Shown piece by piece: positions 35,146-44,794 of a stretch of DNA of 64,000 nucleotides. The notes beneath the pieces were generated by a model that was not told where the DNA came from, ran no database searches, and was given only the letters and a program-made list of their open reading frames with translations. Both the position numbers and the translations under genes were made by a program. Each line of letters begins with the position of its first letter. Positions within the stretch are counted from its first letter, which is position 1. Source of the stretch: Mycolicibacterium mengxianglii (GTDB taxonomy: Bacteria; Actinomycetota; Actinomycetes; Mycobacteriales; Mycobacteriaceae); assembly GCF_015710575.1 (NCBI RefSeq), contig NZ_CP065373.1, positions 3,720,001 to 3,784,000 of the forward strand. Direction: 5' to 3'.

Positions 35146-35811
35146 ATGAAGCTATTCAGATTCCTTGGCGTGCTACTCATATGCGCATTGCTGGGTGGCA
35201 TGCAGGTGCAGCTGGCGGACACCGCCGCCGCGGAACCCGGTCGTCGCCCCGGCCCCCTCCCGGTCGCGGCCTTCATCGGCGATTCGTACACCTGGGGGTC
35301 CGGCGCCTCCACCATGGACAAGCGGTGGACCACGCTGGTCGCCGGCCGCATGGGGTGGATGGAGTCCAACCTCGGGGAGGGCGGGACCGGCTATCTGAAG
35401 ACCATCGAGGGCAGGCCCAATTACTTCGGCCAACTCGACGAGGCCGCCGCCATGCGCCCGGACATCGTGGTGGTCGCGGGCGGTCAGAACGACCAGGACA
35501 CCCTGACCTCTAACTACCCTGCGTTGTTCTCCGCGGTCAGCCACTTCTTCGTTCAGCTGCGTTCCCGCCTGCCCCAGGCACGGATCATCGGCATCGGCCC
35601 GTCGTTCCCCGACGCGCTGACACCACAGCGCTACGCCTTCGACAACGCCGTGCGGGATGCCGTCAGAGCGGTGGGCGGTCAGTTCATCTCGTTGAACCGC
35701 CCGACACCGGTGATCGTCCCGGCGATGCTCGAGCCCGACCGGGTCCATGTCGATGATGCCGGCCACGCGGCGATCGCCCAGCGGGTGCTCAACAACATGC
35801 AATCCGTATGA
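35146..35811 (+). CDS. Secreted SGNH-hydrolase (GDSL esterase/lipase)
   Basis: A 221-residue protein with an N-terminal signal peptide (hydrophobic residues 7-20, cleavage likely after the TAAA near residue 29). SGNH blocks are clear: GDSYTWGSG (Ser), GEGGTGY (Gly), AGGQND (Asn) and VHVDDAGH (Asp-His). It probably deacylates a cell-wall or environmental ester. It diverges from ggt. Confidence 0.85.
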   Translation: MKLFRFLGVLLICALLGGMQVQLADTAAAEPGRRPGPLPVAAFIGDSYTWGSGASTMDKRWTTLVAGRMGWMESNLGEGGTGYLKTIEGRPNYFGQLDEAAAMRPDIVVVAGGQNDQDTLTSNYPALFSAVSHFFVQLRSRLPQARIIGIGPSFPDALTPQRYAFDNAVRDAVRAVGGQFISLNRPTPVIVPAMLEPDRVHVDDAGHAAIAQRVLNNMQSV

Positions 35812-35998
35812 CCGGCTGATCCTCGGGCCTCACCCGATCCTGAGCACGGTACGCGCGGTTGCCGTGCGACAACCTTCGGGAACGGCTTTACCGGCGGAGT
35901 AACGCTTCCCGCTCGGTTCGGTCACGGCCGGTGTCGCCCGCCCGCGTCGTGGTTCGATCAACACGGCCACATGCCGACGACGGGACCGGAGGTGAGAA

Positions 35999-36208
35999 GT
36001 GGGGATGCTGCAGCTTTTCCTCTTGCTCGTCGCGGTGGCGGTGGTGGCAGCGACCTTCGGGTACATCGGCTCGGTTGCCGTGCGGCGACGTAGCCGGCGC
36101 AGACGCGGGGCTTTCCTCCTGGGATTCCTGTGCGGTTCGGCGGTGGGGATCATCCTGCCGCAGCGGCGTCGCCGACTGCGACTGCTCACCGCGGTCAGGC
36201 GAAGCTAG
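35999..36208 (+). CDS. Small two-helix membrane protein, unknown
   Basis: A 69-residue protein with two hydrophobic helices (about 4-24 and 39-53) separated and flanked by Arg clusters. GTG 35999 has GGAGG eight bases upstream, which supports translation. No function suggested. Confidence 0.6.
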   Translation: MGMLQLFLLLVAVAVVAATFGYIGSVAVRRRSRRRRGAFLLGFLCGSAVGIILPQRRRRLRLLTAVRRS

Positions 36209-36243
36209 CGCGAGTGCGTTCGTGGGTATGGCACCGTGTCGAT

Positions 36244-36780
36244 GTGAGTTCCGATGCGCTGTTACCCGAGATGGTCGATGAGTTCCAGTTACAGAAGCTG
36301 GTGCACAGCTACAGCCGCGCCGTCGATCGGGGCGACATCGCCGCCTTGCGCGGCCTGTACCACCACGACGCCCGCGACGACCACGGCGCGTTTTCAGCGG
36401 GCGCTGTCGAGGACTTCCTCCAGGAGCTCGCGGCCGCCCGGCCCTACCTGCGGGCGATGCAACACCACATCACCACGGTGAACTTCGCCGTCGACGGTGA
36501 CCACGCCGAGGGTGAGATCTACAACATCGCCACTCACACGTTCATGGCAGGTGACCGCGATGTGGACGTCATCGTCGGCGGGCGATACCTGGACAAGTAC
36601 GAAAAGCGCAACGACACGTGGAAATTCGTCGAGCGCAAGATCGTCACCGATTGGGCCAACGTCGACGACCCGTCCCGTCTCGATATCAGCCACCCCATCA
36701 CCAGAGGCACCCCCAGAGGAGCGCCGGACGCGAACGACCCGTCGTACCAGTTCTTTTCGATCCTCGGCAAAGACGCCTGA
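36244..36780 (+). CDS. SnoaL/NTF2-like protein
   Basis: A 178-residue NTF2-fold protein of the SnoaL_4 type. The N-terminal helix motif QLQKLVHSYSRAVDRGDIAALRGLYHHDARDDHG and the strand HHITTVNFAVDGDHAEGEIYN are typical of small dehydratase/isomerase-like proteins. The start could be GTG 36244 or ATG 36271; neither has a good ribosome site. Its stop overlaps the next ATG (TGATG), so it is probably co-expressed with the alcohol dehydrogenase. Confidence 0.75.
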   Translation: MSSDALLPEMVDEFQLQKLVHSYSRAVDRGDIAALRGLYHHDARDDHGAFSAGAVEDFLQELAAARPYLRAMQHHITTVNFAVDGDHAEGEIYNIATHTFMAGDRDVDVIVGGRYLDKYEKRNDTWKFVERKIVTDWANVDDPSRLDISHPITRGTPRGAPDANDPSYQFFSILGKDA

Positions 36781-37823
36781 TGCGCGCAATCGTCTTCGAA
36801 GAGTTCGGCGGGGCGGTCGACGTCCGCACCGTTGCCGACCCGGTGCCCTCTCCCGAGGGAGTAGTCGTGGAGGTGCACGCCACCGGCCTGTGTCGTAGCG
36901 ACTGGCACGCGTGGGCCGGTCACGACGACGGCGTGGCACTCCCTCACGTTCCGGGGCACGAACTGGTCGGCGTGGTCGCTGCGGTCGGCGCCGGCGTCCG
37001 ACAGTGGACGGTCGGCGACCGCGTCACAACACCGTTCGTCTGCGGCTGCGGCACCTGCGTGTGGTGCCGCAGCGGGCAGGCACAGGTGTGCCCGGACCAG
37101 ACTCAGCCGGGGTTCACCCACTGGGGCTCCTTCGCCGAGTACGTGGCCCTGCATGCTGCGGACACCAACCTCGTCGCGGTCCCCGACGTCGTTGATGACG
37201 CCGCCGCCGCGGGGCTGGGTTGCCGGTTCGCCACCGCCTACCGGGCCCTGACCGCCCGCGCTCGCGTCCGCCGCGGCGAGTGGGTCGCGGTGATCGGGGC
37301 CGGCGGTGTCGGTCTGAGCGCGGTGCAGGTGGCGGTGGCCGCCGGCGCCAACGTGGTCGCCGTTGACCGCACCCCGGCGGCGCTCACTTTGGCAGCAAGC
37401 CTGGGGGCACAACACACCGTGCTCGCCGACGGTTCCGATGTCGCCGCACGAGTGCACGCCCTCACCGACGGCGGCAGCCACGTCTCGGTGGATGCGGTGG
37501 GCTCGGCGGCTACCTGTGGCGAGGCCATCCACAGTCTGCGGCGCCACGGACGTCACGTGCAGCTGGGATTGCTCCCCAACATCAACGGACATCCTCCGGT
37601 GCCGATGGACCGCGTCATCGCCTGGGAACTGGACGTTCTCGGCAGTCACGGCATGGCACGCGCGGACTATCCGGCCATGCTGGATCTGGTGGAGGCGGGC
37701 ACATTGCGCCCGGGGTCTCTGGTCGAACGCGTCGTCGGCCTGACCGAGGGTGCGCGCCTTCTTCCCGGGTTCGGTACTGCGGCTCCTGCCGGTGTCACCC
37801 TCATCGATCCGCGAATGCCCTGA
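36780..37823 (+). CDS. Zinc-dependent alcohol dehydrogenase
   Basis: A 347-residue medium-chain dehydrogenase. Catalytic zinc ligands are in GLCRSDWHAW and GHELVG; the structural zinc loop is CGCGTCVWCRSGQAQVC. The NAD(P) fold is GAGGVGLSAVQVA. It is coupled by TGATG to the NTF2-like gene and convergent with the polyol dehydrogenase of the sugar operon. The substrate alcohol is unknown. Confidence 0.85.
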   Translation: MRAIVFEEFGGAVDVRTVADPVPSPEGVVVEVHATGLCRSDWHAWAGHDDGVALPHVPGHELVGVVAAVGAGVRQWTVGDRVTTPFVCGCGTCVWCRSGQAQVCPDQTQPGFTHWGSFAEYVALHAADTNLVAVPDVVDDAAAAGLGCRFATAYRALTARARVRRGEWVAVIGAGGVGLSAVQVAVAAGANVVAVDRTPAALTLAASLGAQHTVLADGSDVAARVHALTDGGSHVSVDAVGSAATCGEAIHSLRRHGRHVQLGLLPNINGHPPVPMDRVIAWELDVLGSHGMARADYPAMLDLVEAGTLRPGSLVERVVGLTEGARLLPGFGTAAPAGVTLIDPRMP

Positions 37824-37826
37824 CGC

Positions 37827-38840
37827 TCAACTACTCGACACCGCCACCACCACTTTGTCACCCAGTCGCTGTGCAGCCGCGCTGAACGCTTTGGGCGCCT
37901 CCGCAAGCGGATGACGTTCGGTGACAAGCGAATCCAGATCGACAGCGCCGGCGGCCAGCGCGATCGCCCGCGGGTAGGTGTCGTTCATCCGCCGCACCAT
38001 CGCAAAGGTCAGGCCTTTACGGCGAGCCGCGGCGGCCGGGAACGACGACGTGTCCTCCGAGGGGATACCACCGAGGGCAACCCGGCCGCCCGGCCTGGCG
38101 ACGGCCACGGCGGTTGCTATCGCGGCATCGGTTCCCGCCACCTCGATCACGACGTCGACCCCGCGGCCGTGTGTCGCATCCGACACTGCTGCTGCGGCTT
38201 CTTCCGGTGACCACACCTCGTCGGCGCCACTGCGAAGGGCGGTCCCCTGCCGGTGCTCGAGGGGTTCGACGACGAACACCCGCCGCGCGCCGGCCAGACG
38301 CGCCACCTGAAGCGCCAGTACACCGATGGGTCCTGCGCCCACCACCAGCACATCAGAGCCCGGACGCACGTGACCGACTCCCGTCGCATGGATCGCGACG
38401 CCCAGCGGCTCGAGCAGCGCGCCGGCGTCATCACTGAGCTCGTCGGGTAGCGGATGCAACAGGTGATCCGGCCACACGAGATACTCCTGCAGCGCCCCAT
38501 CGAGGTCGCCGTGTCCGGCGAATTGCACGGTGGGACAGAGGTTGTGGTACCCCAGCCGGCACATCTCGCACGTGCCGCAGGGAATCGCGGGGTCTACGGC
38601 CACCCGGCGGCCGGCGTAGGGCCCGGTCATGGCTACCGCCGCGAATTCGTGTCCCGGCACCACAGGCTGCGCGATGCGGTTCTCGCCGATGCCGCCGTCG
38701 GTGAACCAGTGCAGGTCCGAGCCACAGATACCCACCGAGGTGACAGCAAGCGACGACCAGCCCGGCGGGGCCTCCCCCGGATCCGGTTCGGCAGCCACCT
38801 GCAGATCCCCGACGGCATGTAGGCGGGCGGCGATCATCAA
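37827..38840 (-). CDS. Zinc-dependent sugar/polyol dehydrogenase, end of the arabinose operon
   Basis: A 337-residue medium-chain dehydrogenase with catalytic zinc motifs GICGSDLHWF and GHEFA, structural zinc CGTCEMCRLGYHNLC and NAD fold GAGPIGVLALQVA. It resembles L-idonate/sorbitol-type dehydrogenases. It lies 12 bases downstream of araA on the same strand, so it is probably the last gene of the arabinose operon and may act on a pentitol or hexonate. The exact substrate is unproven. Confidence 0.82.
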   Translation of the reverse strand: MMIAARLHAVGDLQVAAEPDPGEAPPGWSSLAVTSVGICGSDLHWFTDGGIGENRIAQPVVPGHEFAAVAMTGPYAGRRVAVDPAIPCGTCEMCRLGYHNLCPTVQFAGHGDLDGALQEYLVWPDHLLHPLPDELSDDAGALLEPLGVAIHATGVGHVRPGSDVLVVGAGPIGVLALQVARLAGARRVFVVEPLEHRQGTALRSGADEVWSPEEAAAAVSDATHGRGVDVVIEVAGTDAAIATAVAVARPGGRVALGGIPSEDTSSFPAAAARRKGLTFAMVRRMNDTYPRAIALAAGAVDLDSLVTERHPLAEAPKAFSAAAQRLGDKVVVAVSSS

Positions 38841-38852
38841 CTCACCTTCCGC

Positions 38853-40364
38853 TCAGAGTCCGGCGGCGACGTGGTGGTACACGTCATTCCACCGAAGCTC
38901 GTGCTGGAAGCCGCGCACCGTGGTGGCCTCGTCGATGACCAGCAGTTCGGTGCCCGTCATCTCGGCGAAGTCGTCGATCGTCTCGGCGTCAACAGCGGTG
39001 GTCAGCACCGTGTGGTGCGGGGCACCGGCCATCAGCCATGCCTCCGCCGACGTGGCCCAGGAAGGTAGCGGCTCCCACACAGCGCAGGCGACGGGAAGAT
39101 TCGGCAGTTCTGCTGTCGGCTCGACCACCCGAACAGAGTTGGCCACCAGTCGGAATCGCGAACCCATATCGCAGATGCCGACGATCACCGCGTCGCCCGG
39201 TGCCGCGGTGAAACGCAACCGGACGGGATCCTCCCGATTACCGATCGACAGCGGATGCACCTCCAGCGAGGGAGTCCCGGCGGCAATGCTGGGGCAGACT
39301 TCGAGCATGTGCGCCCCCAGGATGCGCTCCCGTCCGGGTGTCAGATCGTAGGTGTAGTCCTCCATGAACGAGGTGCCGCCGGGCAGCCCCTCGGCCATCA
39401 CCTTGATCGCGCGCAACATGATCGCCGTCTTCCAGTCGCCTTCGCCACCGAACCCGTAACCGTCGGCCATCAACCGCTGCACTGCCAAACCCGGCAGCTG
39501 GCGCAGCCCGCCGAGATCTTCGAAGTTCGTGGTGAACGCATGAAAGCCACCGTCCTGCAGAAACTTCCGCAATCCGAGTTCGATCTGCGCTCCGTGCCGC
39601 AAGGAAGCGTGCCGGTCACCGCCGGCACGCAGTTCCGCGGCAATCTCGTAGGTGTTCTCGTACTCCTGGATCAGTTTGTCGATATCGGCGGGGCGGATGC
39701 GTTCGACGACATCCACCAGATCGTTGACGCCGTAGGCGTTGATGGACGTCCCGAAGTGCGCCTCGGCCTCCACCTTGTCGCCCTCGGTCACCGCGACACC
39801 ACGCATGTTGTCACCGAATCGCGCGACTTTGAGGGTCGAGAGCTCGGCGCGGCCCAGCGCCGCGCGTACCCACGAGCCGATCCGCGCCCGGGTACCCGGT
39901 TCGCTGACGTGCCCGGCGATCGTCTTGCGGGACGTCGACAGTCGCGACTGGATGTACCCGAACTCACGATCCCCATGGGCCGCCTGATTGAGGTTCATGA
40001 AGTCCATGTCGATGCTGTGCCAGGGCAGCTCGACGTCAAACTGGGTGTGCAGGTGCAGTAGTGGCTTCTGCAGTGTCTTGAGCCCCCGAATCCACATCTT
40101 CGCCGGGGAGAACGTGTGCATCCAGGCGATGACCCCGACGCATTCGTCGGACGTGTTCGCCTCACTCAACACTCGGGCGATCTGGTCGGCATCGGTCACC
40201 ACCGGAAGCCAACGCACCTCCACCGGGATCTCACTACTTCCATCCAGTTGTCCGGCGATTTGGCGCGACTGGTGGGCCACCTGTTCGAGGATGTCCGGTC
40301 CGTACAAGGATTGGCTGCCGGTGATCAGCCATACCTGACTGGTGACGACTCGGGACGCGATCAT
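38853..40364 (-). CDS. araA: L-arabinose isomerase
   Basis: A 503-residue cytoplasmic enzyme that converts L-arabinose to L-ribulose. The N-terminus [19 protein letters not shown] and the catalytic/metal regions [24 protein letters not shown] and [10 protein letters not shown] are all intact. Its ATG overlaps the araD stop by four bases, giving the order araB-araD-araA. Confidence 0.95.
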   Translation of the reverse strand: MIASRVVTSQVWLITGSQSLYGPDILEQVAHQSRQIAGQLDGSSEIPVEVRWLPVVTDADQIARVLSEANTSDECVGVIAWMHTFSPAKMWIRGLKTLQKPLLHLHTQFDVELPWHSIDMDFMNLNQAAHGDREFGYIQSRLSTSRKTIAGHVSEPGTRARIGSWVRAALGRAELSTLKVARFGDNMRGVAVTEGDKVEAEAHFGTSINAYGVNDLVDVVERIRPADIDKLIQEYENTYEIAAELRAGGDRHASLRHGAQIELGLRKFLQDGGFHAFTTNFEDLGGLRQLPGLAVQRLMADGYGFGGEGDWKTAIMLRAIKVMAEGLPGGTSFMEDYTYDLTPGRERILGAHMLEVCPSIAAGTPSLEVHPLSIGNREDPVRLRFTAAPGDAVIVGICDMGSRFRLVANSVRVVEPTAELPNLPVACAVWEPLPSWATSAEAWLMAGAPHHTVLTTAVDAETIDDFAEMTGTELLVIDEATTVRGFQHELRWNDVYHHVAAGL

Positions 40365-41074
40365 CGCTGGCTCTCCTCAGACTGCTCGGCATCTTGGCCA
40401 CTCTGGCCATAGACGTTCTGGTAACGCTCGAACAGGGCGGTCACGTCGGCGGCGTCGATGGGTGCTGCGGCACCGAGTTGACGGCTGATGTGGACGGTGC
40501 GTGCCACGTCCTCCACCATCACCGCGGCCTTGACGGCATCGCGAGCAGTACGGCCGATGGTGAATGGCCCGTGGTTGCGCATCAACACCGCTGGGGATCT
40601 GCTGTCCCGCAGCACCTCGACGATGCCCCGGCCGATCGAATCATCCCCGATGAGCGCAAACGGCCCCACCGGGATGTCACCGCCGAATTCATCGGCGATC
40701 ATGGTGAGCACGCACGGTATGGGCTCACCTCGGGCGGCCCACGCGGTGGCATAGGTGGAGTGCGTGTGCACCACCCCGCCCACCTCGGCCATGTGGCGGT
40801 ACACGTAGGCGTGCGCTGCGGTGTCCGATGACGGGTTGAGCGCACCGTCGACCAGGTTACCGTGCAGATCACACACCACCATGTCCTCGGCGGTCAGCGA
40901 ATCGTAGCTGGCGCCTGAGGGTTTGATGACCATCAAGTCGCGGCCGGGCACCCGGGCGGAGACGTTGCCCGCGGTCCAGATGACCAGCTCGTAATGGGTC
41001 AGCTGTGCATGGAGGTCGCACACCTGTTGGCGTAGATCGGCGATGACTCGGCTGACCTCAGTGGTGATGGTCAT
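40361..41074 (-). CDS. araD: L-ribulose-5-phosphate 4-epimerase
   Basis: A 237-residue class II aldolase-family enzyme making D-xylulose-5-phosphate. Zinc ligands are in [13 protein letters not shown] and [11 protein letters not shown]; the glycine-rich GNVSAR and [11 protein letters not shown] motifs bind the phosphate. Overlaps both neighbours by ATGA. Confidence 0.95.
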   Translation of the reverse strand: MTITTEVSRVIADLRQQVCDLHAQLTHYELVIWTAGNVSARVPGRDLMVIKPSGASYDSLTAEDMVVCDLHGNLVDGALNPSSDTAAHAYVYRHMAEVGGVVHTHSTYATAWAARGEPIPCVLTMIADEFGGDIPVGPFALIGDDSIGRGIVEVLRDSRSPAVLMRNHGPFTIGRTARDAVKAAVMVEDVARTVHISRQLGAAAPIDAADVTALFERYQNVYGQSGQDAEQSEESQR

Positions 41075-42738
41075 GACAGCACTCCCACAGCTTCTCGTGA
41101 TCCGATCCGCCGAAGTCGGCGCATCATGTCGTTACCCCGGCCGAACCAGTCGTAGGCCGCCACATACTCGCGGTAGAGCCGGTCATAGGCTCGGGCATTC
41201 TCTGGAATCGGTGTGTAGGCGTTACGGTTTCGCCTACCCATCTGTTTGGCGGCGGCCGCAACGTCGGCGAAGGCGCCTGCCGCTGCCGCTGCGTGGATCG
41301 CCGAGCCCAGCGCCGGGGCCTGCGTCGAGGGCACTACCGACAACGGCAGCCCCACGGCGTCGGCGTAGATCTGCATCAGGAGCTCGTTCTTGAGCAGGCC
41401 GCCGGCGACCACCAACTCGTTGACCGGCACCCCGCTGGAGACAAACGTTTCCACGATCATCCGGGTGCCGAACGCAGTGGCTTCCAACAGCGCTCGATAC
41501 ATGTCGACGCAGGTGGTGTCCAGGGTCTGCCCGATCATCACACCGGAGAGCTCGTGGTCGACCAGCACCGAGCGGTTTCCGCTGTGCCAATCCAGGGCGA
41601 CCAGCCCGTGTTGGCCGACACGCTGACGGCTGGCCAACTCGGTGAGGTACCCGTGCAGCGAGATGCCACGGCGGCGCGCCTCGACGTGGTAGTTCTCCGG
41701 TACGCAGTTGTCGACGAACCATCCGAAGATATCGCCCACCCCGGACTGCCCGGCTTCGTATCCCCAGCTGCCCTCGGAGATGCCACCGTCGACGACCCCG
41801 CACATTCCGGGAACCTCGCGCAGCACATCCGAATTCATCACGTGGCAGGTCGACGTCCCCATGATCGCCACCAGTTGACCGGGTTCCAGCGCATCAGCCG
41901 CAGCGACCGTCACATGTGCATCGACGTTGCCGACCGCCACCGGAATTCCCTGCGGCAGACCGGTCCACTGCGCCGCCTCCGCGGTCAGTGCGCCGGCACG
42001 GTCGCCGAGTCGGCCAATCGGATGATCGAGTTTGTCGTCGACGAAATCGGCGAAGCCGGGACGCACCTGAGCGAGAAAGTCCCGCGACGGGTAACGGCCA
42101 TCTTGACGGATACCTTTGTAGCCGGCACTGCACGCGTTTCGGACGTAGGTGCCGCACAGTTGCCAGACGATCCAGTCCGCGGCCTCCACGAAGTGGTCGA
42201 TGGCCTGATACACCTCAGGGTCCCCGTCGAGGATCTCCAGAGCCTTCGCGAACTCCCACTCACTGGAGATCAAGCCGCCGTATCGCGGCAGCCAGGTTTC
42301 GCCACGCTCGGCGGCAACGGTGTTGATGCGATCGGCTTGGGGTTGCGGCGAGTGGTGGCGCCAGAGCTTGGCGTAGGCGTGCGGTCGGTCGGCGAAACCG
42401 TCGAGTTCACACAGCGGCGTGCCGTCACTGTGCACCGGAACCATGGTGCAGGCGGTGAAGTCGGTGCCGATGCCGATGACGTCTCCTGCGTCGATGCCCG
42501 CTGCGGCAATCGCCTCGGGAACGGCGGTGCGCAGCACACTGACGTAGTCCGCGGGCACCTGCAGGGCCCACTGCGAGGGCAGCCGACCACCGCCACCCGG
42601 TAGTGCTTCGGTGATGACCCCGTGCTCGTAGGCGTGTTCGGCACTGGCCAGTTCATGGCCGTCACTGACTCTCACCACCAACGCCCGGCCCGAAAGGGTC
42701 CCGAAATCTATTCCTACGGTGTATTTTTCACCACTCAT
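41071..42738 (-). CDS. araB: L-ribulokinase
   Basis: A 555-residue FGGY-family kinase that phosphorylates L-ribulose. The N-terminal ATPase motif GIDFGTLSGRALVV, the domain II phosphate motif and C-terminal VVAGGLLKNELLMQIYADAVGLP are typical of AraB. The ATG overlaps the LacI-regulator stop by four bases. Confidence 0.94.
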   Translation of the reverse strand: MSGEKYTVGIDFGTLSGRALVVRVSDGHELASAEHAYEHGVITEALPGGGGRLPSQWALQVPADYVSVLRTAVPEAIAAAGIDAGDVIGIGTDFTACTMVPVHSDGTPLCELDGFADRPHAYAKLWRHHSPQPQADRINTVAAERGETWLPRYGGLISSEWEFAKALEILDGDPEVYQAIDHFVEAADWIVWQLCGTYVRNACSAGYKGIRQDGRYPSRDFLAQVRPGFADFVDDKLDHPIGRLGDRAGALTAEAAQWTGLPQGIPVAVGNVDAHVTVAAADALEPGQLVAIMGTSTCHVMNSDVLREVPGMCGVVDGGISEGSWGYEAGQSGVGDIFGWFVDNCVPENYHVEARRRGISLHGYLTELASRQRVGQHGLVALDWHSGNRSVLVDHELSGVMIGQTLDTTCVDMYRALLEATAFGTRMIVETFVSSGVPVNELVVAGGLLKNELLMQIYADAVGLPLSVVPSTQAPALGSAIHAAAAAGAFADVAAAAKQMGRRNRNAYTPIPENARAYDRLYREYVAAYDWFGRGNDMMRRLRRIGSREAVGVLS

Positions 42739-43760
42739 GGCGTCTCCTCACGCGGTGCCGTGCTGTCACGGACTATCAGTTCGGGGGCAAGCAACGGCAT
42801 ACTGGCGGGAGACCCGTCCAGGGTGGCCGCTACCAGGTCGATCGCACGTTGGCCGATGGCCTGGAAGTCCTGCCGGATCGTGGTAAGGGCCGGGTTCAGA
42901 TAAGCGGCCTCGGGAATGTCGTCGAATCCGACAACGCTGACATCGCGCGGAACCGACTGCCCCGCTTCGGCGAAGGCGTGCAACACCCCGATGGCCATCT
43001 GGTCGTTGGCGACGAACACCGCGGTGCTGCCGGCTCGGACCAGTTCGCGGCCGATCTGGTAACCACTTGCCGGCGTCCAGTCGCCCTCCCACAGCTCCCC
43101 CGGCGACAGCCCGGCGTCCCGCATCGCCGCCTCGTACCCGGTGCGGCGCCCCTTCGCCTCGGTGTAGGTCAGTGGGCCCGCCACATGGTCGATCGCTCGA
43201 TGGCCGAGGTCGATGAGGTGTCGGGTGGCTTGGCGGGCACCGTCGATCTGGTCGACGCCGACACTGAGTCCCCGCCCCGACAGATCCCCCTCGACGACGA
43301 TCATCGGGAGCCCGGTGTCGGCGGAGTGCGCGACGGCCAGTGCCTCCTCCTGCGCCGCGATCATCACGATGGCCTCAACCGATTGGCGCGCAAGGTGATC
43401 CAGTGCATCACGCAGCGCCTCGAGGGTGACCTCGGTCAGCGGCACCAGGCTGGAGAAGTAGCCGGCGGCTCGCGCGGCCTCCTGCACGGAACGTTGAATA
43501 CTCGACGGGCCGTACAGGCCGCTGCTGGACCCGACGATCCCGATGATCCCGGAGCGCCGCGTCACCAGAGCACGCGCCGCGGTGTTGGGCCGGTAGCCGA
43601 GCTCATCGATGGCCTTCTGGACCCGCGCCTTGGTGGCGGGGCGGATGCTGGAAGACCCGTTGATCACGCGCGACACCGTTTGGTGGCTCACCCCGGCCAG
43701 TCGCGCGACATCGGCCATGACCGGCTTCTGCGGGCTGGGGGGCAATGGCTGGCTACTCAT
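42735..43760 (-). CDS. LacI-family regulator of the arabinose/galactose genes
   Basis: A 341-residue repressor-type protein with N-terminal DNA-binding HTH and hinge helix (ADVARLAGVSHQTVSRVINGS, then NTAARALVTRRSG) and a periplasmic-binding-protein-like sugar domain. It sits inside the arabinose operon between transporter and kinase genes, coupled on both sides. The three operator copies at 48601-48717 fit the LacI-family pattern with a central CG, so it very likely autoregulates the operon and controls the divergent one. AraR-like function is inferred. Confidence 0.88.
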   Translation of the reverse strand: MSSQPLPPSPQKPVMADVARLAGVSHQTVSRVINGSSSIRPATKARVQKAIDELGYRPNTAARALVTRRSGIIGIVGSSSGLYGPSSIQRSVQEAARAAGYFSSLVPLTEVTLEALRDALDHLARQSVEAIVMIAAQEEALAVAHSADTGLPMIVVEGDLSGRGLSVGVDQIDGARQATRHLIDLGHRAIDHVAGPLTYTEAKGRRTGYEAAMRDAGLSPGELWEGDWTPASGYQIGRELVRAGSTAVFVANDQMAIGVLHAFAEAGQSVPRDVSVVGFDDIPEAAYLNPALTTIRQDFQAIGQRAIDLVAATLDGSPASMPLLAPELIVRDSTAPREETP

Positions 43761-44794
43761 CCGGGCTTCCTCACCACTAGTCGCTGAACGAGAACGAAAA
43801 CTAGCAGCAGGACCCCTGTCATGATCCGCGTCCAGTACGAGTCGAGATTCTCTGCGGTGACGAACGTCTGGATGGTGCCGAGCACCAGCACGCCGATCAG
43901 CGAACCGAACACGAAACCGACTCCCCCGGAGAGCAATACGCCACCGATCACTGCGGCGGCAATAGCATCGAGTTCCATGCCGATGCCGTTGAGGCTGTAC
44001 CCGGAGAGCTTCTGAACTGCGAGCAACAGCCCCGCCAGAGCCGCACAGAAGCCGCTGATCGCGTACACCGACACCCGGGCACGGGACGCGTTGAGCCCCA
44101 TCAACTGGGCAGACTGGCGGTTTCCCCCGACCGCGTACACGGTCCGGCCGAATCGGGTCTGGTGCAGGATGTAGGCGGCGATGACCACGACCGCGAGCGC
44201 GATCACCACCGTCCAGCGAATGAACTTGTCCTCGTACAGGTACACGTAGTTCAGCCCGAACTGGCGCAACAGCGGATCCTTGATCGGCAGGGTGTCGACG
44301 CTGATCACGTAACACAACCCGCGGGCCAGGAACATCCCGGCGAGGGTCACGATGAACGGCTGGACGTCGAAGTATTCGATGACCAAACCCATCAACAGAC
44401 CGAGCAGCGGTCCCACCACCAGAACGGCACCCACGGCCAACGGCGCCGGCCAGCCGTCCTGTAGCGCGGTGGCGACGATCACCGTCGACAGCGCTACCAC
44501 CGACCCGACGCTGAGGTCGATCCCGCCCGTGAGGATCACGAACGTCATGCCGACGGCGAGGACGATCAGGTGGGCGTTGTCGACCAACAGGTTCAAGAAG
44601 ACCTGGGTGGGGCTGGCGAAGTCGTAGCGCAGGACAATCGCGGTGAACATCACCACGAACAGCGCCAGCGAGGCCAGCGGTGACAGATAGCGTCCGCGAG
44701 CGCGCCGCAGGAGCTCGGCGACGAAGGAGTGGGACTGCGCCACGGTACCGGTCTTCGGAGTTTTCTGCGGGCTCACCGGCGTCTGGGTACTCAC
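43757..44794 (-). CDS. yjfF: Sugar ABC transporter permease (YjfF type)
   Basis: A 345-residue ribose-class ABC permease with about ten helices and the family block LTGGIDLSVGSVVALSTV. It pairs with the following permease and the double ATPase to import a monosaccharide. GTGA overlap with the upstream gene. E. coli YtfQRT-YjfF takes up galactofuranose; here the arabinose genes suggest L-arabinose. Confidence 0.88.
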   Translation of the reverse strand: MSTQTPVSPQKTPKTGTVAQSHSFVAELLRRARGRYLSPLASLALFVVMFTAIVLRYDFASPTQVFLNLLVDNAHLIVLAVGMTFVILTGGIDLSVGSVVALSTVIVATALQDGWPAPLAVGAVLVVGPLLGLLMGLVIEYFDVQPFIVTLAGMFLARGLCYVISVDTLPIKDPLLRQFGLNYVYLYEDKFIRWTVVIALAVVVIAAYILHQTRFGRTVYAVGGNRQSAQLMGLNASRARVSVYAISGFCAALAGLLLAVQKLSGYSLNGIGMELDAIAAAVIGGVLLSGGVGFVFGSLIGVLVLGTIQTFVTAENLDSYWTRIMTGVLLLVFVLVQRLVVRKPG